64,000 nucleotides of DNA from Sulfitobacter guttiformis (GTDB taxonomy: Bacteria > Pseudomonadota > Alphaproteobacteria > Rhodobacterales > Rhodobacteraceae), in assembly GCF_003610455.1 (NCBI RefSeq), contig NZ_RAQK01000001.1, positions 1,426,001 through 1,490,000 on the forward strand. Direction: 5' to 3'. The first letter of the stretch is position 1, and each line of letters opens with the position of its first letter. Of this stretch, positions 35,953-45,135 are shown piece after piece. The notes below the pieces were generated by a model that saw only the letters and a program-made list of their open reading frames with translations, was not told where the DNA came from and searched no databases. Made by a program: the position numbers and the translations under genes.

Positions 35953-37846
35953 TCAGGAGGCAGTTGCCTTGGCGACAACAGGTTGATGAAACCCCTCAAC
36001 CCACTGGCGCACTACGTCGCGCGCCATTTCTTCGTCGCAGGCAACGAACGCCTCGCGCAACCGGCGAAGGGCGGATGCGATTTCGATCTGCGATAAACCT
36101 TCTTCATGGGTCATGAAAATTTTCGGATAGGTTGTCCCGACCAGATCATCAGATAGTGTAAGCTCTTCGGACATCTTCTCGCCTGGGCGCAGGCCGGTAA
36201 TCTGGATTTCGATATCGCCATCAGGATTGTCCTTGTCGCGTACCTGATAGCCCGATTTCTCGATCACCTGACGCGCCAAATGCAGAATTGGAACCGGTTG
36301 CCCCATATCCAGCACAAATACCTCCGCTCCCCGACTGATCGAGCAGGCTTGCAGCACAAGACGCACCGCCTCCTGAACCGTCATAAAATAGCGCTCTACA
36401 CTTTTGTCAGTTACTGTCAGCGGCCCACCGCGGCTCAATTGCTCCTGAAAAAGCGGCACAACAGAGCCGGAAGATCCAAGTACATTACCAAACCGAACCA
36501 TTGAGAAGACAGTGCCGCCTGTTTTCTTCTGTCGCTTTGCCATGTCTTGAATAACCAGTTCCGCCAGACGTTTCGATGCACCCATAACATTTGTGGGCCG
36601 CACAGCTTTGTCGGACGAGATCAGCATAAACCGTTCGACACCCGCTTTTGCCGCCTGTTCCGCCAGCGTCTGTGTCCCGAACACATTATTGACCAGACCC
36701 GTCAGCGGATTAGCCTCGACCAGCGGCACATGTTTATACGCAGCCGCGTGCAGTACGACCTGTACCTTATGCAACAACAGTATCTTACGCACCTGACGGC
36801 TGTCGGTGATCGTGCCCAGCACTGGTACCAGCTCGATGCTCATTTTTTCCTGCTCGATTATGCTGCGCAGCTCCATATCAATGTTATAAAGCCCCAGCTC
36901 GCTGAGCTCGAAAATGACGATCTTGGACGGCTTGCAGTCAATAACTTGCCGGCAAAGCTCTGCCCCGATGGAACCACCTGCACCCGAAATCAGTACGACT
37001 TTACCCTCATAACTGCTCCGCGCGTCGCCCAGCGGGTGGGACACTTCTTCACGGCCCAAAAAGCTGCGGGCAGCCAGTGGCGTAAGCTGGTTCACCAGCG
37101 CCTCCTCCCCGATCAGCTGGGAAAACGATGGCAGCGTTTGGACCTCAAGGCCCATCAACGAAAGTCTGCGGGCAATTTGCGCCTGCTTGGGCGCGCTCAG
37201 CGAGGGGACCCGCTAGCAGCACGCGATCAATCTTGTATTGTTTCACGACTGCCGCGATTTGCGCGGGCGAGTATATGGGCAAGCGCTGCACCCGCATGCC
37301 CTGCAGTCCCGAATTGTCATCGACAAACGCAACAGGCTCGATTGTCTCGTGCACCCTCAGCGCCGAAACAAGTTGCGATCCCGTCGTGCCAGCCCCGTAA
37401 ATCAAAACCCTCGTGTGCGCAGAGGACCGGCGATAGACCATCAGAACGATCTGCAACAGCACCGCACGCGTCCCCACAGCAAAGCAGAAAAAGGCGGCGC
37501 CAAACACCATATGCAGCCCCAATGGCAGATTCAGCATCGCAAAATCAGCCACTGTGATCGACGCGATCGTAAGCAATATGGAGTGTAAAGCCGTCAATCC
37601 GACCGCTGCCGCTTCATAAGCGCTCAGTTGGATATCCGCGATCCCGATCCACAGCGACACAACGATCGCTGTGATCAGCATATACGGGAGTAATAGAGAA
37701 AAGCTCCAGATATTGCCGCTAAGGCCGCCCTCAAGGTCCAGTGCAGCAAAGGCAAACAACATCGCAAGTGGTACAAGCAATCCGTCGACACCAAGCATCA
37801 CCCGCCGCTTTTGCGTTTTGTTTAGCGTCTTGATCCAGTTCAGCAT
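35953..37846 (-). pseudogene. CapD/WbpM-type nucleotide-sugar dehydratase, frameshifted
   Basis: The two parts of one long polysaccharide enzyme lie in different frames. The first (37846 down to 37145) gives four N-terminal membrane helices and the first Rossmann-like domain (VLIYGAGTTGSQLVSALR). The second (37158 down to 35953) gives the catalytic short-chain dehydrogenase domain with ISGAGGSIGAELCRQVI, AAAYKHVPLVE and SSDKAVRPTNVMGASK. Homology runs straight across the break if one C is removed from a four-C run (GGGG at 37204-37207 on the plus strand): the frame then reads LLAGPSLSAPKQAQIARRLS. As sequenced, the first part ends after 26 wrong residues. The intact enzyme would dehydrate UDP-GlcNAc-type sugars for polysaccharide. 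The catalytic half could still be translated from an internal start. Confidence 0.85.
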
Positions 37847-38028
37847 GACGCGTCCTATACCCACCATCGTATTCTTGACGTTACCGTAAACCTAATTCCG
37901 CACCGCAACCTGCGAGCAGCACCAGCATCGCTCCAACCGAGTTGCGAACTTGCTTTTTACTACCCTAACCGGATCTGAAGAAATTGCATATTGCATGATT
38001 TAGCTTGGGCGGGATTCGGCATTTCTTA

Positions 38029-38643
38029 CTATTTCGAACGCCTGAAAAGATTGGCAATTGTCTGAAAAACAAGGTCAAAATCATAGCACATGCTCTGGTT
38101 GCGCTGATAAATGAGATCAAGCTTTGCTTTGCGCGGCACACAGATACGGCAATAAATGTCGTCAGTCTGTGCGGCGGTTGTACACCGAGCGAGCAAGCGG
38201 TCCTCATGTTTGTGAAACCGGATCGTAGCGAGGCCAGTCACTCCGGGCCGTGATTTCAGGACCTCTGCGTAAATTTCCGGAAACCGCTCCACATATTCGC
38301 GCAGGGGCGGGCGCGGCCCGACAAACGACAAGTCCCCCTTGAGAATATTCCATAACTGGGGAAACTCGTCCATTCGCTTGGCCCGCAACCGCGCACCCAA
38401 AGGCGTAACCCGCGAGGCCTTATGCGCGCCCGAAACCCCCTGATCGGCGTCCACCACAGTCATGGTTCGAAATTTGACAAGGCCGAACGGCTCGTCCGGT
38501 GCCTTCATCCGCTCAGCGACATAAAACAACGGACGTCCTTGTTTGATGTAAATATACACCACCAACAGAAGGATCACCGGCCCCAATATCACCACCAGCA
38601 GACTGGCGAAGAACAGGTCATAAATTCTCTTTTGCCATGTCAT
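38029..38643 (-). CDS. Initiating sugar transferase (bacterial sugar transferase family)
   Basis: A 204-residue enzyme that links the first sugar phosphate to undecaprenyl phosphate to begin polysaccharide assembly. One N-terminal membrane helix (residues 10-32) is followed by the catalytic core: FGLVKFRTM near 53-61, KRMDEFPQLWNILKGDLSFV, GPRPPL, and SRPGVTGLATI. The length is that of the minimal transferase without the extra N-terminal helices. The ATG at 38643 overlaps the stop of the epimerase gene by four bases (ATGA); an earlier ATG at 38667 has a poor ribosome binding site. It probably serves the same pathway as the broken dehydratase and Wza homologues. Confidence 0.92.
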   Translation of the reverse strand: MTWQKRIYDLFFASLLVVILGPVILLLVVYIYIKQGRPLFYVAERMKAPDEPFGLVKFRTMTVVDADQGVSGAHKASRVTPLGARLRAKRMDEFPQLWNILKGDLSFVGPRPPLREYVERFPEIYAEVLKSRPGVTGLATIRFHKHEDRLLARCTTAAQTDDIYCRICVPRKAKLDLIYQRNQSMCYDFDLVFQTIANLFRRSK

Positions 38644-39494
38644 GCTTGGGGCTGCCCTTGTTTCCATTGCGCAACCATACCCTGCGCGGTGCTCTCTTGC
38701 GACGTAAAGGTAAAAAAGCGCTCGAGCGCAGCTGTGTGCAGCGCCACTTCCTCAATCACCGGACCGATGGGCGTTCGAGGCGTCCACGGCAGGCCAGCTT
38801 GATCCAGCAGATCGCCCATTCCGATAACGCCCGGTGCAGCGATATTTAGAATTGGCGGCAATTTCGGCACACCACACAGCGCATGGATCACCCGCGCCAG
38901 TGTTTGCGGACCAATATAGCTGCGACGCGGCGTGCGCCCGTCGGGGAGCTGGTCCAACGTCATTCCCGCGCGCCACCCTCCTAAAATCGCATCAGCACCT
39001 GCAACATTTCCGATACGCAGCACACATACCCGCCCGCGTCCCAGCGCGAGAGTGGCCCGCTCCATTGCCAGCTTGGCCTCGCCATAAGCACTCACAGGAG
39101 TTACACTGTCTGCTTCGTTGTTAGGCCCTGCGCATGCACCATAAACCGCTGCAGATGACACCACGAACACCCGGGCGCTCAAAGGCGCCGCTGCAACTGC
39201 TGCAAGTGCAAGCGTGGTGTTCAAGCTCATGCTATCACCGCTGGCAGCTGCATGCGCGGGGGTGACGCCTGACAGACAGATAACAGACCGCATGTCAGCC
39301 GCTGCCGCAGCAAGTACATCAGGCGCGGCAAGTGGGTCAAACCGGAGCGCTCCCGCCCTGTACTGACGGCTCTGGGTACACAACAATTCGGGCTGTGGCC
39401 AAAAACGGCACAACATCTGGCCCAATCGGCCCCCTGCTCCCAGCAACAGATCCGAAGAAATCGTATCCGATTTTTTTGTAATGATTGACCTCAT
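38640..39494 (-). CDS. NAD-dependent epimerase/dehydratase family protein
   Basis: A 284-residue Rossmann protein. The nucleotide-binding motif is LLGAGGRLGQMLCRFW near the N terminus. The catalytic area has VVSSAAVYGA and the YGEAK tyrosine-lysine pair (SAYGEAKLAMERA). This is an extended short-chain dehydrogenase acting on a nucleotide sugar, probably in the same polysaccharide pathway; the exact reaction cannot be assigned. The start at 39494 has only a weak ribosome binding site, and the open frame continues upstream. Its 3' end overlaps the sugar transferase start by four bases. About 98 bases separate it from the divergent wza-like gene. Confidence 0.83.
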   Translation of the reverse strand: MRSIITKKSDTISSDLLLGAGGRLGQMLCRFWPQPELLCTQSRQYRAGALRFDPLAAPDVLAAAAADMRSVICLSGVTPAHAAASGDSMSLNTTLALAAVAAAPLSARVFVVSSAAVYGACAGPNNEADSVTPVSAYGEAKLAMERATLALGRGRVCVLRIGNVAGADAILGGWRAGMTLDQLPDGRTPRRSYIGPQTLARVIHALCGVPKLPPILNIAAPGVIGMGDLLDQAGLPWTPRTPIGPVIEEVALHTAALERFFTFTSQESTAQGMVAQWKQGQPQA

Positions 39495-39592
39495 ATTGCT
39501 ATGCAGTATCTTGCCCCAAATATATTTCCAAGCCGAACCGCCCGACACGAAGGGCGTTGAACGGTATTTCAACGGATTGAGCGGTAATTTCG

Positions 39593-40699
39593 ATGGGCAA
39601 GCTAACCAGACACACTCTGTTGATTGCGATAGCTATTGCGTTCGCCGCCTGCGGCACACTGCCCCGAGGCGCAGCAATTCAGGCCGAAATTACCAAAGGT
39701 GTTAACCAACCCGAAGCAGACTTTGCTGTTTATCCTGTGTCGAAGGCATTTTTGCCCAGCTTGGCAACATGGCCTGACACTGGTGAGCGCCACTATAGCT
39801 GACTGGGTCATTCCGACGGCTCGAATGCCCAGATCATTCGTGCAGGCGACTCTCTGAATGTCACAATTTGGGACAGCGCCGAAAACTCCCTGCTGATGGC
39901 ACCAGGCCAACGCAGGGTTGATCTGACGGCCCTAAGAGTTTCCGAAAACGGCACGATATTTATTCCCTATGTTGGAAAAATACGTGTATCGGACCGCACG
40001 CCCGACAGTGCCCGCGAGACACTGCAACGTCAGCTTGAAGCGATCGCCCCCGGCGCGCAGGTCCAGTTGGCGATGATGGAAGGGCGCACCAACTCTGTCG
40101 ACATGATCGGCGGCGTGAATTCGCCTGGCAACATCAGCATGCCGGATCAGGATTTTTCCGTCCTTGCTGCAATCTCCGCCGCAGGTGGCGTGAGCGCATC
40201 ATTGACCAACCCCCGTGTTAAGCTGGTGCGCGCCAATCAGACCTACCGCACCTCGCTCAGCCGTCTGCTGGACGACCCGAAACTCGATACCCGCCTCAAT
40301 GGCGGTGACCAGATCATCGTAGAAAAAGACGGCCGGTATTTTCTGTCGCTTGGCGCTGCAGGCTCCGAGAGCCAGTTTCCGTTTAACCGCGATCAGGTAT
40401 CAGCCCTTGATGCGCTGTCGCTTATTGGCGGAGTAGATGACAATCGCGCCAATCCAAAGGGCGTTTTGATTCTGCGCGAATACCCCGCCTCGGCCCTTGG
40501 TGCCGGACAGCGGGGGCCGCGCCAACAGCGCGTTGTATTTACCATTGATCTGACAACATCAGACGGCTTGTTTTCGGCGCGCAACTTTTTCATCAACTCC
40601 GGCGATCTTGTCCTCGCTACAGAAAGTCCGGTCTCTTCGGTACGAGTTGTGGCAGGCCTTATCGGATCGGCCTTTGGCCTGATCAACGCCACGAACTAA
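39593..40699 (+). pseudogene. Wza-type polysaccharide export protein interrupted by TGA
   Basis: One frame runs from ATG 39593 to the stop at 40699 but contains an in-frame TGA at 39800-39802. Before it lie a lipoprotein signal (IAFAACGTL, Cys20) and 69 residues ending WPDTGERHYS. After it the same frame goes on LGHSDGSNAQIIRAGDSLNV with the polysaccharide export domain (IFIPYVGKIRVSDRTP) and SLBB-type repeats. The break falls where homologues have an aromatic residue, so TGG to TGA is the likely change. The intact protein would form the outer-membrane channel for exopolysaccharide. A short product could restart at ATG 39896, but it would lack the signal and lipid anchor. Confidence 0.85.
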
Positions 40700-40724
40700 A
40701 ATACTACTCCGGACCAAACGCTTT

Positions 40725-41978
40725 TTATCGGGACATTTTAATCTGTTTGTCTTGCGGCAAAAGGGCGTTCATTTCGGCAATATGCTCGGGCAGACACTTG
40801 GTCAAGAAATCGTATTCAGCCACCACATGCGATCGCGCTGCAGGCCCCAAATGTACAAAGTCCTGCGGCCGCTCCAATACCTCAACCACCTGCCGCGCTA
40901 ATGCTGCGGGATCATGAAAATCAACCAATAGACCGGTCTTACCATGTGTGACCGCTTCACGCACCGGTGCCACGTCCGAGGCAACAATAGTAGCCTCCAT
41001 CGACATGGCTTCGAGCAGTGACCACGACAAAACAAACGGCATCGTCATGTAAATATGGCAACGGCTGATCTGGATAATTTTTTGATACTGGTCATAGGGC
41101 ACCTGCCCTAAGAAGTGCACACGGCTCCAGTCAACGCGACTGCCCACTTCCGCCTCCATCTCGGCGCGCAGCCCGCCCGGATTCTTGCTCTTGGCGCCAT
41201 ATGAGACCTCATTCCCGCCAATCACCAGCACCCGCGCATTGGGTCGCGCAGCAAGTATGTCGGGCAGCGCGCGCATGAATTGGTGAAACCCGCGCATCCG
41301 CTCAAGGTTACGCGCCATATACGTCACGATCTCGTCGCCGCGCCCCACTGGTGTCTCGATCCGCCCCAGTTTGAGCTTGGCCGAGGGGTCAGGCCTCAGC
41401 TTATCTGTGCGGATACCGTCATGGCATACGTAAATCTTTGAATGAAACTCTGGCGGGAAACAGTCGCGCTGCCATTTTGTCGGGCTCAGGCCACGGTCTA
41501 CCGTCATAATATTGGCATTCGGCACGGCATTGCGCGCCTGAAGCAGGAACGGCGTGTGATCCGTAACCGGCTCATCCTTATCAAAGTTGATGGGGCCGCC
41601 ATGCAGTCGGTAGTAATACTCGAAGAACCCAATAACCGGCACATCTGGCCAAATTTGCTTGAAAAAGGTCAGTTCGCCCCAGCCGACATGTCCTACGATA
41701 ATGTCCGGCATGAACCCGTCTTCGCGCTCGATCTGCTTAGCCGCGACAACGGCGCCGAATCCTGCGCCTGTCGCTTCCTCCCACACCTTGCTCAAGCCAT
41801 AGGCTTCCTTTTTAGGGACGTGGTGGGTTTTGTAGATCCGCGTCTGTACTCCCTCTAGCGCCGCCGCGTTCTTGCGCTGCGTCAAGAAGTAGATGGTGTG
41901 AACCTTTTGCGCCGCCAGCCATTGCACCAGTTCGCGGTATTGGCCCGGCATGTTCTGATGCACAAAGAGAATATTCAT
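40725..41978 (-). CDS. GT4-family glycosyltransferase
   Basis: A 417-residue GT-B fold glycosyltransferase. The N-terminal domain opens MNILFVHQNMPGQYRELVQW. The C-terminal domain carries the nucleotide-sugar-binding region with GFHQFMRALPDILAARPNAR, the VLVIGG strand and the family 4 glutamate motif near SWSLLEAMSMEATIVASDV. The start at 41978 fits the family N terminus; an AAAGG lies rather far upstream. It is convergent with the wza-like gene and probably extends the same polysaccharide. The sugar donor is unknown. Confidence 0.9.
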   Translation of the reverse strand: MNILFVHQNMPGQYRELVQWLAAQKVHTIYFLTQRKNAAALEGVQTRIYKTHHVPKKEAYGLSKVWEEATGAGFGAVVAAKQIEREDGFMPDIIVGHVGWGELTFFKQIWPDVPVIGFFEYYYRLHGGPINFDKDEPVTDHTPFLLQARNAVPNANIMTVDRGLSPTKWQRDCFPPEFHSKIYVCHDGIRTDKLRPDPSAKLKLGRIETPVGRGDEIVTYMARNLERMRGFHQFMRALPDILAARPNARVLVIGGNEVSYGAKSKNPGGLRAEMEAEVGSRVDWSRVHFLGQVPYDQYQKIIQISRCHIYMTMPFVLSWSLLEAMSMEATIVASDVAPVREAVTHGKTGLLVDFHDPAALARQVVEVLERPQDFVHLGPAARSHVVAEYDFLTKCLPEHIAEMNALLPQDKQIKMSR

Positions 41979-42102
41979 AAATGCAGGTGCCTTTGGCTGT
42001 TCGCGGATATGCGCCAGATAACCCTGAGCGGCGGTGATTGGCAAACACGCTGTAGATCCTGCCGGACCGTACGATGCCTCAAACTACCGCGCGCCGCCGC
42101 GC

Positions 42103-42852
42103 TTATCGCGCGTAATTCGATCCTTCTTCATCAAGAATTGCCTTCAATTCCGCCAGATGGCGTATGTCCTGCTTTGGATACTGCTCCAGCTCCTGTGCCG
42201 TCTTCTCCGCAATCGCGTCGGAAATGCGGCGCAGCGGAAGGCCCGTTTGCAAGGCACGGATATAGGTCTCCGCTGCACGTTCAAAGTAATACAGGCGATT
42301 GAATGTCTCGGCGACGCTATGCCCCAGAACCAGCACCCCGTGCGAGCCCATGACCATTACCTTCTGCTTGGGATCGGTAAGGAGCGCGGCACAGAGCGCA
42401 CCTTCATCCTCGAACGCCAGCCCACCATAGTCCTCATCAATCACCACACGATTGAAAAAAGTACAGCAATTCTGGTCGATCGGCGGCAGACGACTGTCTT
42501 GCAGACAAGCCAACACAGTCGCAAAGATTGAATGCACATGCATGACACAGCGCGCATGAGGCACCGCCGCATGAACCCCGCCATGAAGGCCCCATGCCGT
42601 TGGGTCCGGCGCATTAGGTCCCGCATATGTTTCAGGATCGTTCGCATCAATCAGCAATAGATCGCTCGCCTTGATGCGGGAGAAATGCATCTGGTTGGGG
42701 TTCATTAAAAACTGCGATCCACTGTCATTCACCGCCATTGAAAAATGGTTCGCTACGCCTTCGTGCATTTCCATCCGCGCGGTCCAGCGAAACGCAGCCG
42801 CCAGGTCGACCCGCTCCTGCCAGTTATCCATATTCGGTTTCATCTGTGTCAC
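42103..42852 (-). CDS. Class II aldolase/adducin family protein
   Basis: A 249-residue protein of the class II aldolase/adducin family. Metal-binding histidines are seen in VMHVHSIFATVLA and MGSHGVLVLG, with NHFSMAV near the N terminus. Relatives include fuculose-phosphate aldolase and decarboxylases, but many bacterial members have unknown substrates. A GTG at 42852 is taken as start because AGGGTGA precedes it at good spacing; the ATG nine bases later is a possible alternative. The gene begins just after the VOC protein stop, three bases apart, so they form one operon. Confidence 0.85.
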   Translation of the reverse strand: MTQMKPNMDNWQERVDLAAAFRWTARMEMHEGVANHFSMAVNDSGSQFLMNPNQMHFSRIKASDLLLIDANDPETYAGPNAPDPTAWGLHGGVHAAVPHARCVMHVHSIFATVLACLQDSRLPPIDQNCCTFFNRVVIDEDYGGLAFEDEGALCAALLTDPKQKVMVMGSHGVLVLGHSVAETFNRLYYFERAAETYIRALQTGLPLRRISDAIAEKTAQELEQYPKQDIRHLAELKAILDEEGSNYAR

Positions 42853-42854
42853 GC

Positions 42855-43316
42855 TCACCCTGCTTTCCTCTCCAATGGCCTGCTCACAACCCAAGCATAG
42901 CCGTTCTCACACAATACATAAGCCTCACGAAGGCCGTGCGGCTTGTCCATAGGTCTTTGCAATATGGTCCCCCCTGCCGCCGGCGCCAACGCACAGGCGG
43001 CATCGGGGTCCGAGTTATAAAGCCGTATCTCGATGCCAGCGCCGCGAGGCGGGCTTTCGGGAAGTAAGGCAAGAACAGGATTGGAATGATAGGTGCAATC
43101 ACTGTGCACCTGAAAAACCTGATCGTAATAGGTAATGATTGCGAAATCTTTAGTCGGCTGATGCGCTTTCATCCCAAAAACAGCCTCCAGAAATGCGATC
43201 TGCCGCGGCACATCCCTAACCAGCAGGTTAAGCCCGATCCCGCGCAAACCTGCTCCGAATTCTGCCGCACCTACGGTATCGTAATCCACCCTGCCCACTC
43301 CCGCTTGAACCTGCAT
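42855..43316 (-). CDS. VOC (glyoxalase/dioxygenase superfamily) protein
   Basis: A 153-residue protein with the paired beta-alpha-beta modules of the VOC superfamily. The first module has GIGLNLLVRDVPRQIAFLEA and AIITYYDQVFQVHSD, the second has GIEIRLYNSDPDAACALAPA. Superfamily members bind a metal and act as glyoxalases, dioxygenases or antibiotic-binding proteins. The ATG at 43316 is chosen because of an AGGG site upstream; a longer start at 43340 overlaps the adenine deaminase start base for base and has no ribosome binding site. It is cotranscribed with the aldolase-family gene. Confidence 0.8.
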   Translation of the reverse strand: MQVQAGVGRVDYDTVGAAEFGAGLRGIGLNLLVRDVPRQIAFLEAVFGMKAHQPTKDFAIITYYDQVFQVHSDCTYHSNPVLALLPESPPRGAGIEIRLYNSDPDAACALAPAAGGTILQRPMDKPHGLREAYVLCENGYAWVVSRPLERKAG

Positions 43317-43338
43317 CAACCCTGTGAAATTATGGGAC

Positions 43339-45135
43339 ATGACACAAGCAACATTCCCCTCATGGCCCGATGTGGCTGCCGATCTGGTAAACGTGGCTGC
43401 AGGACGCGCGCCCGCTGATATGATCATCACCGGCGGCATTTGGGTCAACGTCCACACCCGCGAAGCGCTGCCCGATCACGATATCGCAATCGTGCGCGGC
43501 CGCATCGCTTTTGTAGGCCCCAACGCGGATCACTGCGAAGGGCCAAAGACGCAGATCATCGACGCGGCTGGCCGCTACATGATCCCTGGCCTCTGCGATG
43601 GCCATATGCACATCGAAAGCGGCATGCTCACCCCAGCCGAATTTGCCCGCGCCGTGATCCCTCATGGCACTACGTCAATGTTCACCGATCCGCACGAGAT
43701 CGCAAACGTACTCGGCCTTGAGGGCGTGCGCATGATGCACGACGAAGCGTTGATGCAACCGATCAACATGTTCACCCAGATGCCCTCCTGCGCGCCCAGC
43801 GCACCGGGTATGGAAACAACAGGCTTCGAGATCACCGCCGCTGACGTGGCCGAGGCGATGGCCTGGCCCGGCATTATCGGCCTGGGCGAAATGATGAACT
43901 TTCCCGGCGTCATCAACGCGGACCCCCAGATGCTGGCCGAGATCGCTGCAACCCAGAATGCGGGAAAAACCGTTGGTGGGCACTATGCCTCTCCTGATCT
44001 GGGCCCGCCCTTTGCCGCCTATGTCGCCGGTGGTCCTGCCGATGACCATGAAGGCACCTGTGAGGCAGATGCGATTGCCCGTATGCGCCAAGGGATGCGC
44101 GCCATGATCCGCCTCGGCTCGGCGTGGTATGATGTGCAATCCCAGATCACCGCCATCACCGAGCGTGGCCTCGACAGCCGCAACATGATCCTGTGCACCG
44201 ATGATTGCCACGCCGGCACACTGGTGCAAGACGGCCATATGAACCGCGTTGTGCGCCACGCCATCGACTGCGGCTGCGATCCTCTCGTCGCGCTGCAAAT
44301 GGCTACGATTAACACGGCCACCCACTTCGGGCTTGAGCGTGAGATCGGCTCCCTCACGCCGGGCCGCCGCGCTGATGTGATCCTAACTTCGGACCTCAAA
44401 ACTCTCCCCATTGAGACCGTCATTGCCCGCGGTCAAGTCGTCGCCAAAGACGGGGAATGCCTCGTGGATTGCCCTCACTACAACTGGCCCATGCACGCAC
44501 GTCAAACCGTCAACATGGCGCGTGAGTTACGCGCAGATGACTTCACCATCAACGCGCCCACCGGGGCCAATGCAGTCACCGCCAATGTCATCGGCGTGGT
44601 CGAGAACCAAGCTCCCACAAAGGCGCTACAGTTCGAGCTGCCCGTGACTGAAGGACGCGTGACAGCCCACGGCGATGTGGCGCAAATTGCTCTGGTCGAA
44701 CGTCACCGCGCCACGGGTGGTGTCGTCAATGCACTCGTCTCCGGCTTTGGCTATACGGGCAAAATGGCGATGGCCTCCACCGTGGCACACGACAGCCACC
44801 ATATGATCGTGGTCGGCACTGATACACAGCAGATGGCGCTAGCTGCAAACCACCTGCGCCAACTCGGCGGTGGGATCACCATCTTTAAAGACAGCGTTGA
44901 ACTCGCCACCATCGACCTGCCCATTGCGGGCCTCATGTCCGACAGCCCAGCGCAAGACATCGCCGCAAAGACCGACGCCATGATGCAAGCGATGCGCGAC
45001 TGCGGCTGCACCCTCAACAACGCTTATATGCAGCATTCCCTGCTGGCTCTTGTCGTCATTCCCGAATTGCGGATATCCGATTTGGGCCTCGTCGACGTCC
45101 GCACATTCGAATTCATACAGGTTATTGCAACGTGA
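43339..45135 (+). CDS. ade: Adenine deaminase
   Basis: A 598-residue metalloenzyme of the amidohydrolase superfamily that deaminates adenine to hypoxanthine. The two-metal site is visible in GLCDGHMHIESGM (HxH), HGTTSMFTDPHE, the GHYASPDL region and CTDDCHAG. The C-terminal domain has the EPN-type stretch typical of bacterial Ade (HDSHHMIVVGTD). The ATG at 43339 is preferred; a GTG at 43324 would add five residues. Neither has a convincing ribosome binding site. Its stop overlaps the next gene by four bases (GTGA), and that gene overlaps amn in turn, giving a strictly coupled three-gene purine operon. Confidence 0.95.
   Translation: MTQATFPSWPDVAADLVNVAAGRAPADMIITGGIWVNVHTREALPDHDIAIVRGRIAFVGPNADHCEGPKTQIIDAAGRYMIPGLCDGHMHIESGMLTPAEFARAVIPHGTTSMFTDPHEIANVLGLEGVRMMHDEALMQPINMFTQMPSCAPSAPGMETTGFEITAADVAEAMAWPGIIGLGEMMNFPGVINADPQMLAEIAATQNAGKTVGGHYASPDLGPPFAAYVAGGPADDHEGTCEADAIARMRQGMRAMIRLGSAWYDVQSQITAITERGLDSRNMILCTDDCHAGTLVQDGHMNRVVRHAIDCGCDPLVALQMATINTATHFGLEREIGSLTPGRRADVILTSDLKTLPIETVIARGQVVAKDGECLVDCPHYNWPMHARQTVNMARELRADDFTINAPTGANAVTANVIGVVENQAPTKALQFELPVTEGRVTAHGDVAQIALVERHRATGGVVNALVSGFGYTGKMAMASTVAHDSHHMIVVGTDTQQMALAANHLRQLGGGITIFKDSVELATIDLPIAGLMSDSPAQDIAAKTDAMMQAMRDCGCTLNNAYMQHSLLALVVIPELRISDLGLVDVRTFEFIQVIAT

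Noticed and set aside
36547..37557. 336-residue open frame on the plus strand
   Set aside because: Antisense to the CapD/WbpM homologue; low-complexity Arg/Gln/His composition typical of a shadow frame.
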